DNA from: Mesocentrotus franciscanus
Taxonomy: Eukaryota > Echinodermata > Echinoidea > Camarodonta > Strongylocentrotidae
Reading direction: 5' to 3'
NCBI GenBank assembly: GCA_037976565.1
Contig: CP137671.1
Span: 28,405,813-28,469,812, forward strand
Length of the DNA stretch: 64,000 bases
Both the position numbers and the translations under genes were made by a program. The notes under the pieces were generated by a model, which did no database searches, was not told the DNA's origin, and saw only the letters and a list, made by a program, of their open reading frames with translations. Shown here piece by piece: positions 20,408 through 32,009 of this stretch (positions within the stretch are counted from its first letter, which is position 1; each line of letters opens with the position of its first letter).

Positions 20408-22874
20408 CTATTGATAAAATGAGTGGACAGATGTGTTCATGTATAAATCGTCATCATTTATAAATGCATCGATGGCATTTGCAGCGCTGTTGCCGTAAAT
20501 GTGATTATTTCTAAGGAGAGATGGGTCATCTAAACTTCCAGTTAGAAGTAGAATGTCTGGGCACAGTTCCTTTTCATCATGGCCAACACCCAAACAAGTG
20601 ACCCTTGCCCGATCAGGAAGACCCTTGTCTTCCTCAGGGACTGATTCAAGAGACTGATTTGGGACTCCGACTACCTTCTTGGTCTTCCGGCTCATGTCAG
20701 GTTTGGCGTACAATGTTTCCACATCTGATGTCGGCCCTGTTACGTTGTCCATTGATGAGTTATCATTTTTTAGCTTTGGCTTAACGCGTGGAGAAGATGT
20801 ATTATTGGCACTAGTTCCCTCATCAAGTGCAGTGCTCCGGTAACCGGATGATTGGACGATCCATGTCACGGCTTTTACTGCTTCTGGTAAAATGTTCACA
20901 TTTGCAGGAATGTCATTGGTGTCATTGACGTCACTTACAGAACAGTATGTGGTAACGAGACTTTGCGCATCAGCCCCGGAAATATTTGCACTGGTATCTC
21001 CTTCCCTGGTTTCGCTTCCAATATCTTCCACAAGCTTTTCCTTTACACCAACTTCACCTCCTCGTTGTCCAGGATGATGAGCTTTGCGGATCTCGTCCTT
21101 ATCCATCCATCCACCATGTCCACGTCGTAGAGGGGGTTCTGGCGGACTGTCCTGATGTACTGGACTACATATCTGTGACCTACGTTTAGGAGATATGTGA
21201 AAGGCCATGCCGCCATGCTTAGAATCTATCCCATTCACCGAAGTGCGAGATGATAAGGTCCCCGCTTAAACTGAATCTCCATCTGTTGATTGAATCTTGT
21301 TCATGCTTATCCCGTGTGACCGCTCTCTTTTGACTCGATATTGATACTTGATTACAAATCGTTTGTAACATTTGCTAAAGCAGATTCCAAATCAGAATAC
21401 TATGCTTAACATCAGTGCAAGTGCCGAGGTTATCCCTATGTAGATTAACGGTTGTTCTGTTTCCTCGTCAACGTCCATAGCAGTCGTATTTATCACTTCA
21501 CTCACGACACAATTTGACGAGGAGTCATTCTCTTGAGATTTCAAAAATATAGAAGGAGCGTGTGTTGTAGTTAAAGTAAGAGATGGAAGTGCAAGAACTG
21601 AAACATTAACAGAGATCGTTTGACATCGTGCATTGTCTGTGGAATTTTCTCCTTGGCTCTGCATTTCATGAATTTCAGCTGAAACTGAAATGTTGTAGTG
21701 CCCTTCTTGTAAATGTAAAGTTATCATGCGATGGATTTTCATTAAAGAGTGCGCAACATTTTCCCCACAAAGAAAAACTACGAACTCGCCTTCGGTTATT
21801 ACGTATTGTTTTGTGGCACTGATTGTTGACAGACTGGTGTCAGCGTTGTCCCACCATGAAAGAGGAATGCTCCTGTTCTTAACGCAACAATAAAATATCA
21901 AAACGTCATCTCGGTGATATTGAATGGTGTGATGTTCAATTGGAGGAAAAGTGCACGTGTTGCGCACATTCATCCTTTCATTAGATATTACACACTTGCT
22001 TGGCACTCCTTTGACATTAAACACGTCTTGAATATCAGCGAACACACTGAATTTATGATGCAATGTACACCGGTTTTGCAAATTCACCATTGTCACCTCA
22101 TGTTCTGCTTCTAGTTAGTTCCTCCTTTCTCGTGCTATTTCTATAATATTTGTCGTCTCATTGTACATTTTTTGTAATATACGTATTCATTGTATTATGT
22201 TTTGCATGATAAATAAAATCATCATTTCACATGTTCATATAAAACCCGATTTTTCGCCAGTAATTGTGCCAGATCTTCATCGTTGCCGAGCAACCATTCA
22301 CATGTCATCTGCAGAGTCTGATTCTCTCTGCGGAGATGTGTTGTACAGTTTGGACTTTCATTAACGACAGTCAATTCCAGTATCAAAGCTGTACAGATAA
22401 TATTTGCGCCATCAAAAAGTGTAATAAAATGAGTTCCCGAATCCCTCTCTACAGCATGATAAATAATTAGTTCAAAGTCCGTTTGGTTGAATCTGTTTTT
22501 CAACTCGTATCTTAAGCTTCTAGTCTTGTTTTCCTGGTTCTTCGAACATTGGATAGAATCGGAGCACATCTCACTAGGTGCCGATGCCGGCTTGATCCAT
22601 TTAAGGTATCGTTTACGGATAATGGTTTCTTAAGATGGAATAGAACCGAAATCTGTTGGTCTTCGACAGCATGAACTGTTTCCCATCGGTAATTACAGAC
22701 ATCGTCTTCAGCAAATGACTGGTTGATCAGAGCTTGCACACAGAAAACGAATGGCGATGATTTCAAGAGGAGGCTACCAGGCATTTGCAACATATTGAAG
22801 GATGTGAGATTTTCTTTGAACCTTTGAAGAAGCAAATTCCACATAATGTTGATATCTACGGATTTAACTCTCAT
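20408..22874 (-). pseudogene. R4: gamma-type Ig-like receptor pseudogene
   Basis: The start codon is at 22874, with a signal-peptide-like stretch (SSPFVFCVQALINQSF). A 1-nt loss near 22600 (sense word GATACCTTAAATGG) shifts the frame in domain 1. A 131-bp insert bounded by GAACATG repeats lies at 22106-22236. Downstream of it the ectodomain is open to the membrane helix (YIGITSALALMLSIVF), where a TGA (21392-21394) interrupts. A TAA follows at 21266-21268 in the same frame, and then the tail is open to 20408. The tail keeps VTTYCSVSDV (ITSM-like TxYxxV), TLYAKPDMSRKTKK, NHIYGNS and DLYMNTS. Four lesions make a functional full-length product unlikely. A shortened product ending at the TGA would be membrane-anchored without a tail. 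Confidence 0.8.
22099..22236. mobile_element. 131-bp insertion in R4 flanked by a 7-bp direct repeat
   Basis: The word CATGTTC occurs at 22099-22105 and again at 22230-22236. Removing one repeat and the intervening DNA rejoins the reading frame exactly where the family has the YEH...MNL segment. The insert is AT-rich and lacks terminal inverted repeats. On the sense strand it contains AACTAAC, a good branch-point-like word, and GT...AG pairs that would splice it out in frame (GTGAAATG ... ACATGAG). A small transposon footprint, a templated insertion or intronisation are all possible. Confidence 0.6.
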
Positions 22875-22889
22875 CGCAACTCACAAGAT

Positions 22890-23900
22890 TCGATAACCTA
22901 AAACTTCTACCGAGCAATGATGCAATTAAAGTGATGTGCACTCGACCATAGTGGTAACCAAACAAAATTGATCACGTTTCAATGAAGACCACAACCAGCG
23001 CATTATTTTTTTTCCTTTCCGGAGTGTGGATTTTTTTGAGAGACGATCGTCTACTCTTGCAGCAATAAATCATCTTGTGGTAGGACTTGACATGTAGTTA
23101 AAAAAGAATGATAACATAGCATGACAATTTCTTTGATTGTGTTACTCGCCTCTTAATGTCTAAATCTCTCTTATTCTGCAGTGAACGAAACTCAGGATAT
23201 CTTATCACAAAACCGAAAGTGTCTCGAGTCTTTTTCAGAATTGATAACCTTGCCAACAAACTAATCAATCTTGTACTACCTTTATCAATTTGTCAAAAAG
23301 GTTAAAGAACTAAATAGTTATAACGGCAAATTTTGCAATAATCCTTTGTGTAATATAATTCTATAATTCAAATAGAGATATCTTATTTGTGAGAATGATA
23401 AAATAGATCATAAAAACGATTGTAATTTTATTTGTTGTGCCAAATGGCCTATAACGTGTTTAAAAGCCATTCTACGACACATACATATAAATGAAAGGTT
23501 TACTCTCATATGGGGGATTTTAATGATAAATCACTTCGTCAGAACCTGCAAACAAAAACCAGAATAAAGTGTCATCATGCAGAAAGGTTGGATACTGACA
23601 AATACATAATATGCCAATGATTTAAACTGATTTTTCTTGAATTTGTTTTCGAGCACAGCTAGAATGATAGTGCATGATCCTTATCATCTCAACATCTTAC
23701 AACTGCCTGTTGTGATTAATTTGCTGATTATTTATGATAATGATAGATAATACGAATATAGCAGAAAGTAAAAAAAGCCTTAAAACAATTAAATATGTTC
23801 ATAATAATAACATGGAAATAGCGTTACAATTTAATTCCCTATTTTATTTCCATTGTAAAAGTGCTTAACATGGGCATAGGACAAACAAATGTAGTACACT
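22890..23900. other. Spacer between R5 and R4
   Basis: AT-rich. I see no gene and no clear repeat other than poly-T runs near 23000. The R4 promoter should lie around 22900-23060, but no convincing TATA element was found. Confidence 0.4.
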
Positions 23901-23941
23901 ACTGCAAGAAAATAAGATGTACAAAGTGCTGAACACGACTC

Positions 23942-25940
23942 TCATGGACAAGTATGACCCGGGTCATTCTTGTACAGATCGCCACCATTCTTCGATCCAG
24001 AAGAATGAACGTTCGAGTTGATACCATATATGTGGTAATTCTCCAAGACATGTGACTCTTGGCTATTCTTCTTGGCGAGGATGCTTTGAAAGAATTCTTC
24101 CCCAGGGACCCTTGGGTCATCATAATCCGACTCTAGAGACGTCATCTTATTGGTCTTCCGGCTCATCTCTGGTTTAGCGTACAGTGAGTCAGGGTTTGTT
24201 ATAAGCCTCGCGTTAGTGTTATCAATTAATGAATCGTCTGCCTTTGGATCGACCGATTGTGAAGCTGGTTCCTTCCTGTTAAAAGAATAATAATAGCCCT
24301 CATGATCCTCAGTTGATGGAAGGGAACACGGGACAGATGAACGCATGATATTGGTAGCCATCAAACTCGTCTGGACATTATCGACTGTACAATATGTATT
24401 GTCTAGGTTTGATTATGTAGGAATGACTGTATGGGCAGTGTGCTGTCCGATGGTGTTCGCTTTATAGACAGTGTCACATGTAGGCACCTTTACAGTGTCT
24501 TTATCACAGGGATTGTTACGATGGACGGTACATTTCTTATCCAACGCTACCAAATTACGCCGTGAAGGCAAGGTTGGAGGCATGTCCTGCTGGTCAGAAC
24601 ATAATGACAAAGCTCCTTGCTTGGAGCAATTGTCATTCTTGTCTAGTTGGCACTGATGGGTACAGACGTGGTAGCTCAGGAACCCTCTCACGTTGAATAG
24701 GGTGTGTCGACAGGACAGTCATATCTACAGACTCTGCACCTTCGTTAACCACTGCTGCCGTATTAGCCATACCGATGTCTTGATTCATCTCTTCTCTTAA
24801 ACGATACCGCCTTTTAATGAGAAGGTTTCGGTAACATTTGGCGCAACAACCAGAAATGCTGAACATCAATGCCAATGATGATAATCCCACTACTGTATAG
24901 AGTGTCATTAACTGATTTTGGGTAAGTGCGACGTTTGATGCTACATTAGCTGCATCATTTGGTGAATCACTCCCTGAACTATTTTCACCATTTATCATGA
25001 TATTGGAGTTGTTTCCCCTTTCACATATCAGTCGAACGGAAAAATTACATTTAACGTCTTCTTGTACGGGTACATTCATAATGCCTTGAAATATGACATC
25101 TTGATTATCTAACTCTTCCCCACTAAGGACGATTTGCGTGATTACCACCACTATTGTACCAACATGATGCTACAGTTGAGTCTTTGACCTTGCAAACGTC
25201 AAAAACATCACTTTGATTTTGGCCTTTTCCAATCAAAAGTGATTGTATCATAGGAAAATTACATGTTCCATTCTTGTTCCCTTTGTCATTTGATATGGCA
25301 CACTTGGTCGGCATGATCTCTTCGTTCAATATGTTGTCTACAGCAACGTATGCAATCAACTTATGTGAGAAATCAAAATCATCTTTGTAATTCATCCGAG
25401 GTGTCACATATTCATAAATAACCTGATTTCCAGCCACAAGCTGTGCTTGATCCCCTCTGTACACCTACAACCACTGGCATGACATTTGCAATTTACCGCT
25501 TTGTCTATTGAAAAGAGTAGAACAGATAGGCGCTGTACCTCCAATGGTTAAAGTCAGCATTACAATGGTACATAGTGATGGCGAATCGTTTTGCTCAGTG
25601 AACGCAACAACCATCTCGAACTGGGTCCCATTGATCTGACTCAACGTATAACGACTCGTATCAAGAGATGCGTTGGTAATGCATTCCAAAGTACGATTCT
25701 GTAGTTTTTCACATACTAACTCTCCCCTTGTCCACACAAGCGACTGAGGACTACCAATTGTCTCTTTTAGGTTAAACCTAACAGAAATATTCTGTCCATT
25801 CACTTCATGTTTTGACTCTTTATGTTGCTGGTTACACCATAAAGTATCATCTTGAGAAAAAGTCAGCTGGATGAAACATTGCAAAATAAAACAAAGACCA
25901 AAAATAATGTCCGTTCAATAGCGATGCTCCCTTGAGACAT
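23942..25940 (-). pseudogene. R5: gamma-type Ig-like receptor pseudogene
   Basis: The conserved MS start is at 25940 (MSQGSIAIER), but the frame shifts inside the signal peptide near 25890. Domain 1 is then open (TLWCNQQ, EQNDSP) into domain 2, where the CQWLQV motif is cut because CAG has become TAG (25465-25467). Further shifts lie near 25135 and 24660, and a TAA at 24413-24415 precedes DNTYCTVDNV. The pieces still show the membrane helix (LYTVVGLSSLALMFSISGCC), ESVDMT, PTLPSRR, SLYAKPEMSRKTNK, SDYDDP and HIYG. At least five lesions make this a pseudogene. Confidence 0.85.
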
Positions 25941-25944
25941 GGCG

Positions 25945-27240
25945 ATCATTATGAATATTGTTATGTTGTTATGAGTAAAGGCTATTTAATTGAAGTTTTT
26001 TTCTAAAAGTAGTGGTATAAAGGTCCGTTAAATTAAACAGAATTCAGAATGACTAGAGTATGGAGCTCTTGTTCCACGTTTCAGAAGGTAATGTTATAGT
26101 GAGCGACATAAAAGCCTTGATTTACATGATTAGTTTGGAATGATGAAAAAACAGACAACATACTCGCGTAAAAAGAGGAGGGGCTTCACGAAGTCTTTTA
26201 TTATGATCGTCCCCGAAACCACAATGGCCAAACCTAGAACTGGCAATAGTGAATGGATGAAGGGCAAAGATAGACAGTCACTCAAAAGGCAACGAAGGGA
26301 ATGACCTCTTAATAGGAGGAGCCATTGTTTAGAAAATGAACCCTACACAATATTTCCTTGATCTTATTCGTAAGTGAAAGTGCTAATTTCTTTTTCCATT
26401 TTTTGTTCATCTTTGAGAGAAATGGTGATCCATAAGAAGGCACTATGAAGAAACAAAAAAATACTGTCCAAAAATGCTTTCATTTTTCTCACTACACTGC
26501 CTTTTTTCGAACAATGTATTAATGGTTGTTAATTTCCCGTCATCTTTACAACCAGATGTGATTTGTTACTTTCTAACCTTAACCTACAAAAAGGCTTTCC
26601 ATTAAAGAGTGAGGCTTCGAGAACCATTTAAACAATAGGAACATGGTTAAAATCGTCCATATCAACCTAAATTACTTTCAGTTTTATAATTAGCATTAAA
26701 ATATACAGCATTTGCACATGGTGCTCATTCTCGTTAGACAATATATTCTTTCTCTATGCGACGGAATTACATTTTAAAACCAATCAAAGAAAACTCCTCT
26801 AACGAACCATTTTAGTCTAGAATTCAGTAAGAAAGTAAAAATTGTCAACAAAAGTACATTGACCATAATGATTTGTAATTCCAACTTTTACAGACTCGAG
26901 GTGGACTTTCTTATCACGATGTATAAACTGATTAGATTACTAAAATAAAAAGGATACTAACATGGATTAGTAAAATTGTAATATCGAATATAGTATTATT
27001 ACGAGGTAACGTTAATATTACAGGCAAATTAGATGAATGTTTAACTTGATAGATTAATCTGTGCCAAAATTATTTTTGCCTGGATCGTATGTTCCAATGA
27101 CATTATAACCCCCAAAAAAAAAAAAAAAAAAAAAAAACATAATCAAGCTTTCTTTGTTTTAACTCTCTGTTGGAGTATTTTGTCTCTAACTGACTTTGCA
27201 AGGAAAACACGTCAGCATTTACAACCGTACTTCTTGTGCA
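25945..27240. other. Spacer between R6 and R5
   Basis: Purine-rich sense-strand elements occur at about 26175-26190 (AAAAGAGGAGGGGCTT) and 26313-26325 (TAGGAGGAGCC), resembling the CCTCCTC promoter box of other gamma genes. The rest is AT-rich, with a poly-A run of about 23 at 27114-27137. No gene is seen. Confidence 0.4.
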
Positions 27241-27242
27241 AT

Positions 27243-29257
27243 TCAAAGCGTATTCATATACAAATCACCACCACTTGTCGGTTCATCAGTAGGACTTGCT
27301 AGGCTGTTGTCATAGACATGATAATCTTGATCGGTGCTCAGGGCACGCGGATGTAGGCCATCCTCCTGAACCCTTGGGTCATCACAATCTGACTCCGCAG
27401 ATGCCATGATCTTGGTTTTCCGGCTCAAGTCGGGCTTCGCGTAGAGTGCATCAAAGTCTGGAAGTGGTGAGCTTGTAGCCATCAAGACGTCTCTCGATGT
27501 CTTCTCTTGACCTGATGACAGACGTGACTGGTTAATGTTGTAAGATCCATGGTTATGTGCACACGAAGGGATGCATTCGACATCATCCATTGAACAATAC
27601 GTACTATCTGGCCATGGTGTCTTGGCACTGGCCATGCTTGCTTTTTAACACTGGGGTCGCACGCAGGATGGCCGTCAGTGTCACGTTTAAACATTTCTTC
27701 TCGTGAAGGTAGGTTTGGTAGTCCACCTAGCGGTCCAGAACATGGCCCCGTGCCATCCTGTCTAAGACAAGTCTCTTCTTCGTCTGTTGGGCGCTGGTTT
27801 AGTGCAGCTGTCGGGGACCCGGGATCTGCATTTTGTTGGGGTGTTTGAGCTGTGAAGGTCATTACTAGAACTCCTGCATTATCGTCATCCGTTGCCGTTG
27901 AACCTCTATGAGGACCATTCCCCATATCCCTTCTGACAAGATACTGGTCTTTTCCGGGGGTATTGTACATGCAGTAACATTTCGTAATGCAAGCACCAGC
28001 GACGCACCCGAGCCCTAATGCTGCGATTGTAGCCACTGCTATCAAGATACCGACTTGTTTACCTTGATAACCTATGCTTGGTACCGTCCCCGTCGCCTGA
28101 GTGCGGACACATATTTGGTCAGTTACACTTTCTGGAGAGATTCCCTCCCGATCGTTTAACGTCAAATCAAGTCTTGTAAAATTCACCGTGATGATTTCAC
28201 ATTGCTCATCTTCTCTTGAGTTGTTGTGGAGAAGTTTTGGGTCTGTAGCATGTAGCGATAGCGTTGATATTTCGTATTTGGCGTGTTTTCTAACATCCAA
28301 ACTGTTCATCTTAAGAATAGTAATCTTTGACAGTGCTTCGTTTGAACCGCACAGGAAGAAGAGGATACAATCAGCGTCTCTCGCATTGCCTCTATTGTAA
28401 TTTCGTTTAGAATCGACAGATAATTCTTTGCCATCACCGTCGTATACTAGTAAGATGGGTTTTCGGGGCTTGGTAACGCAGCATTCAAAGTCCACATTTT
28501 CCATATGAGTGTATTCAATAGACTGAGGTGTGACCATGGGGAAGTCACACACTTCTCTCGTTTTTCCTTTCCTGTGAGAAACAATACACTTATTAGGTAC
28601 CGTGATTTCATCAAGTATCTCATCAAGACCAACGTATACGCTGAATCGATGCGTCATATTAAAGGAACCGCTGAAATTCAGTTCCGGAATCTGATGTTCA
28701 TACAGGATTTTGTTGTCTACTTCAAAGTGCGCTCGATCCCCTTCGTTCATTTGCAACCATTCACAAGACATCTGTAATGTTCTGCTTTTATCGTTGAGTT
28801 GTGTTAAACATTTCGGTTCTGGAGTTTCAACGGTTAAATTCAGCAGGAGAGCTAGGCAGAGTGGCTGGCTACCTTGGTCAACTGTGACAACGTGATGGCC
28901 TGAATCATTCTGCTCCGTGTATCCAATAAACAAATCAAAGGTAACGTTACTGACTTCCGTCAATCTGTAACGGTCATCTTCAAAATGTCCGTAACCGTCG
29001 TATTCTAAAGGTTGATCGTGTGGTTTTACCCATATTGATTCTCCCTTTCTCCACACCAACGTTTGAATATGAAGTAGTGGATCTTTCAAATATAATCTTA
29101 TGGAAATGTTCTGTCCGCTCCAAACGTCCATCACTTTTTCTTGCACCTTGCCACACCAAAATGTTTTGTCATAAGACAAGGTGACGTGGAAAATGCTTGG
29201 CAAAATAAGAAACGACAAAATCATTCTCCCGGCGAAATAAAAATTATTTGGAGACAT
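27243..29257 (-). pseudogene. R6: gamma-type Ig-like receptor, near-intact with one homopolymer frameshift
   Basis: The frame starts at ATG 29257 (MSPNNFYFAG); an upstream in-frame TTG is not needed. The signal peptide is MILSFLILPSIFHVTLS. The ectodomain has TFWCG, EQNDSGHH, LQMSCEWLQM, FECC and a cysteine-rich membrane-proximal part. The membrane helix lies at about 401-426 (GILIAVATIAALGLGCVAGA), followed by PNLPSR at about 514-519. At an A5 run (27642-27646 on the plus strand) the frame shifts by one. The original frame ends out of phase at 27482, while the continuation in the other frame (27635-27243) carries DSTYCSMDDV, ALYAKPDLSRKTK, HVYDNS and a C-terminal DLYMNTL. The usual SDYDDP has cysteine for tyrosine. 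Only this single-base lesion separates it from an intact gene of about 670 codons, so a sequencing error or a segregating allele is possible. Confidence 0.8.
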
Positions 29258-29390
29258 TTTGGAAGAGTCCACAGCCAAAACTGTCGATATCGCGGTCGTT
29301 ATTTGAATTTAAAAAATAAGCTGGGTTAATATGCCCCATACGCACCGGTTTACGCATATGAAGTACGTGTCGTGCAAGTCACCGCAATCA

Positions 29391-29410
29391 CAATTATATA
29401 GTAGAGGAGG
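29391..29410 (-). promoter_or_regulatory. Putative core promoter of R6
   Basis: The sense strand reads CCTCCTCTACTATATAATTG, with the TATA core at 29394-29400, about 140 nt upstream of the R6 start codon. The arrangement is kept in the gene-less flank at 11801-11820, which supports its being promoter sequence rather than chance. Confidence 0.5.
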
Positions 29411-31990
29411 TTCAGTAATATTTTTTTTTTTTTTCAGTAGAGAGTAGCTTAGACAATTTTTGCTTCACTTACTCTCGATCAACTTCAAAACAAAAAAGAA
29501 AATGGAGACAAAGAGGTAGAAAACTGTAAGTGATTGATGGAATCATGAAGAGCGGGAACTTAATTGGCGGGAACGACGCACTGTAACAAAGCCAGATGAA
29601 GAAATGGGCGAATCAAATCGATAAGTGTTTTCAAGGGCGGAGCATCGTCAGCGACACAGAAGTCGTTTTGTTTAATACAACCGCCTTTTAACCTACAAGT
29701 TGTTTCTCATTTTATCATTGGTTGAATGGTAGCAAGCCTATCCGGAAATAATCTCAGGCATATATGAGATAGATGATTTCCCTGAATGGGTATGATATAG
29801 TGACGCAGCGTTCGATCTATTTTCATAACAAACAAATCATAATGTCCTTATCATGAAACCGAAGGTGACGCCAAACTGTTTACCCGTGTGTATCTCAGTA
29901 AAGCTCAGTACCACATCCGTGTAGTTTCACGATCATTGCTCTAGAATCTTATCTAGAAACATATTTAAATCATACGAGAATAGTAATGCCTCCTAACAAT
30001 TTAAACTTGATCTCTTTCCTCATTTTCATCACAAAAAAAATATCGAGTTCTCATAATGCATTGTGTTTTCCAAACAGTCTTGTTGCGTTTTATTTCATGT
30101 AGATGGATCTCTGATTTCTGTTCCAAACATTCGTCATTTATTGGAATTATATTTAGTATTTAGTTATTAGAGGGACTCATATATTGATATATATATATAT
30201 AACATAATTAAATATGCTTGAAGCAAACTTTCTCACAAATGCACAATTCTTACAAATGCCTAACAAGCATATTTATCCTCCCTATCCCAGTAATGATCTT
30301 TATAACTTCTCAATTATGATACCACTCACCAGTCAATATACAAAATTCAAGATTAAAGAAATATATATTTCATTCTTCTATCAAATGAACATAAAGGGAA
30401 TATATTATTTACAATAGAGGAAAGAGGCGAACTATCCTGACAGTGCGAGGCTTGTGTCAAGGTCAACTTAACAATACAGATATACATATAAATTGCCTAT
30501 CATAAGCTAAATAACATACCTATAAAGAGAGAAAGAGAGAGAGAGAGAGAAGGATAGAAGGGAAAAATGAAAGAAAAAGAGAGGTCAAAGAAATATTACA
30601 GAAAATTGGGCAAGACATCTATAAAAAATATGTGCTATACGAATAATACATACACACGTTATATCTTTATAGTATGAGTTAATGATGGGGGTGAAATTTA
30701 TGTTTTGATATAATGATTTACAGGGTTTCAATTGTTCTAGAGGCCTGGGACCAGTGAAACGGTTCGCATTATCATAACTCTATTCATGTTGTATTTATAG
30801 ATTCCCACTTCCCCTTCCGTACCTCTAATTCGTGATAGTCATCACGTCTTTCTAATCGTTAATGTTTATGACATGCATTTTATTTGATATATTGTATTTG
30901 TAGTCTGTGCGACACGCCCACACTTTAAAGACCGTTCATGCATATTCATATTCGTACAAGTAGGTATGGCTAAGTCTCCTTAAATCGTAAGTTTAGTTTG
31001 AAGGAAATAACTAATTCCACTCAGCTGTTTCAAATTTGATAGAGCGCTTTTGTAAATAATCCTTCTTCAGAAAAAAATACCGAAACTGAATAACAAGCGA
31101 ATATTTTGTCCAAGGCCATGTCAACAATGCTAACAATTTGTATTATCTTACAAGTGTTTTGATTATTGAAATATACTTCCTCAATTGATAAGGCAATTAA
31201 TTTTGGTGTATCTTCATAATTATATTGACTCTTATACAATTTTGAAATGGATAAGAATGTTTCTATTTCAAAAAAGATATGCGCATTTGATTTAATAAAT
31301 ATACGATTCTATCTACTATGCAATCAAGTGCAGCCATATCAATGTATCGTTGTATAATTTTTCAGGTTTCGCATGCTTGACTTTCAAAAAAGACATTATC
31401 TAAAATGATTGGACATTTATACTGTGGTTAAATTGTGAAATCTCAAAATCGTGAAATAGCACAATGCACCAAAGAAAATATCAACATGCAGTATAAGCCA
31501 AAATCGATCTCATCAAACTAAATAACAACGTTCATTCATTAGGTAATCTTAGCTATTGAGATTTAGCCATCTCTTGAAACTGTTTGATTCAAAGACTAAC
31601 CTAAAAGAGGCCGACCTTGTAATCAGGTGGTTGGAGTTGAAATTTTAGCAAAAATGATGAAATTAACAATAATAATAAACAATACTACTACTATGACTAC
31701 TACTTCTACTACTGCTGCTACTACTACTACTACTACTACTATTACTTATACTACAACAACTACTAATAATAATAATACTATTACTACGAGAATAACTACT
31801 ACTACTAATACTGCTGCTACTACTGCTACTATTACTATTACTTCTACTTTTACTTCTACTATTACTACTACGCTTAAGAAAGGATACACATTTTCTTAGA
31901 TATGACATAAATTGTGTATCCAATCCTATTGAAGTGTGTATTTATTCGAATCTATGGACACATGAATTAATGTACAGTTCGGCACCACAT
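29411..31990. other. Spacer between R7 and R6
   Basis: The first 600 bp continue the gamma 5' flank shared with 11820-12430 and 58700-59440. It contains a TA run at 30187-30202, a GA run at 30531-30550, the beta 3' flank from about 30790, and a trinucleotide microsatellite at 31680-31865. No gene is supported. Confidence 0.5.
31680..31865. repeat. Imperfect trinucleotide microsatellite (ACT/ATT)
   Basis: This is a 185-bp run built from ACT, ATT and GCT triplets with occasional interruptions. It gives long but meaningless threonine-rich and serine-rich frames on the two strands. The paralogous 3' flank at about 16020 lacks it. Confidence 0.85.
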
Positions 31991-32009
31991 GTAGACTCCG
32001 TTATACGGT

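Noticed and set aside
31627..31923. Threonine-rich and serine-rich frames
   Set aside because: They are translations of a trinucleotide microsatellite.
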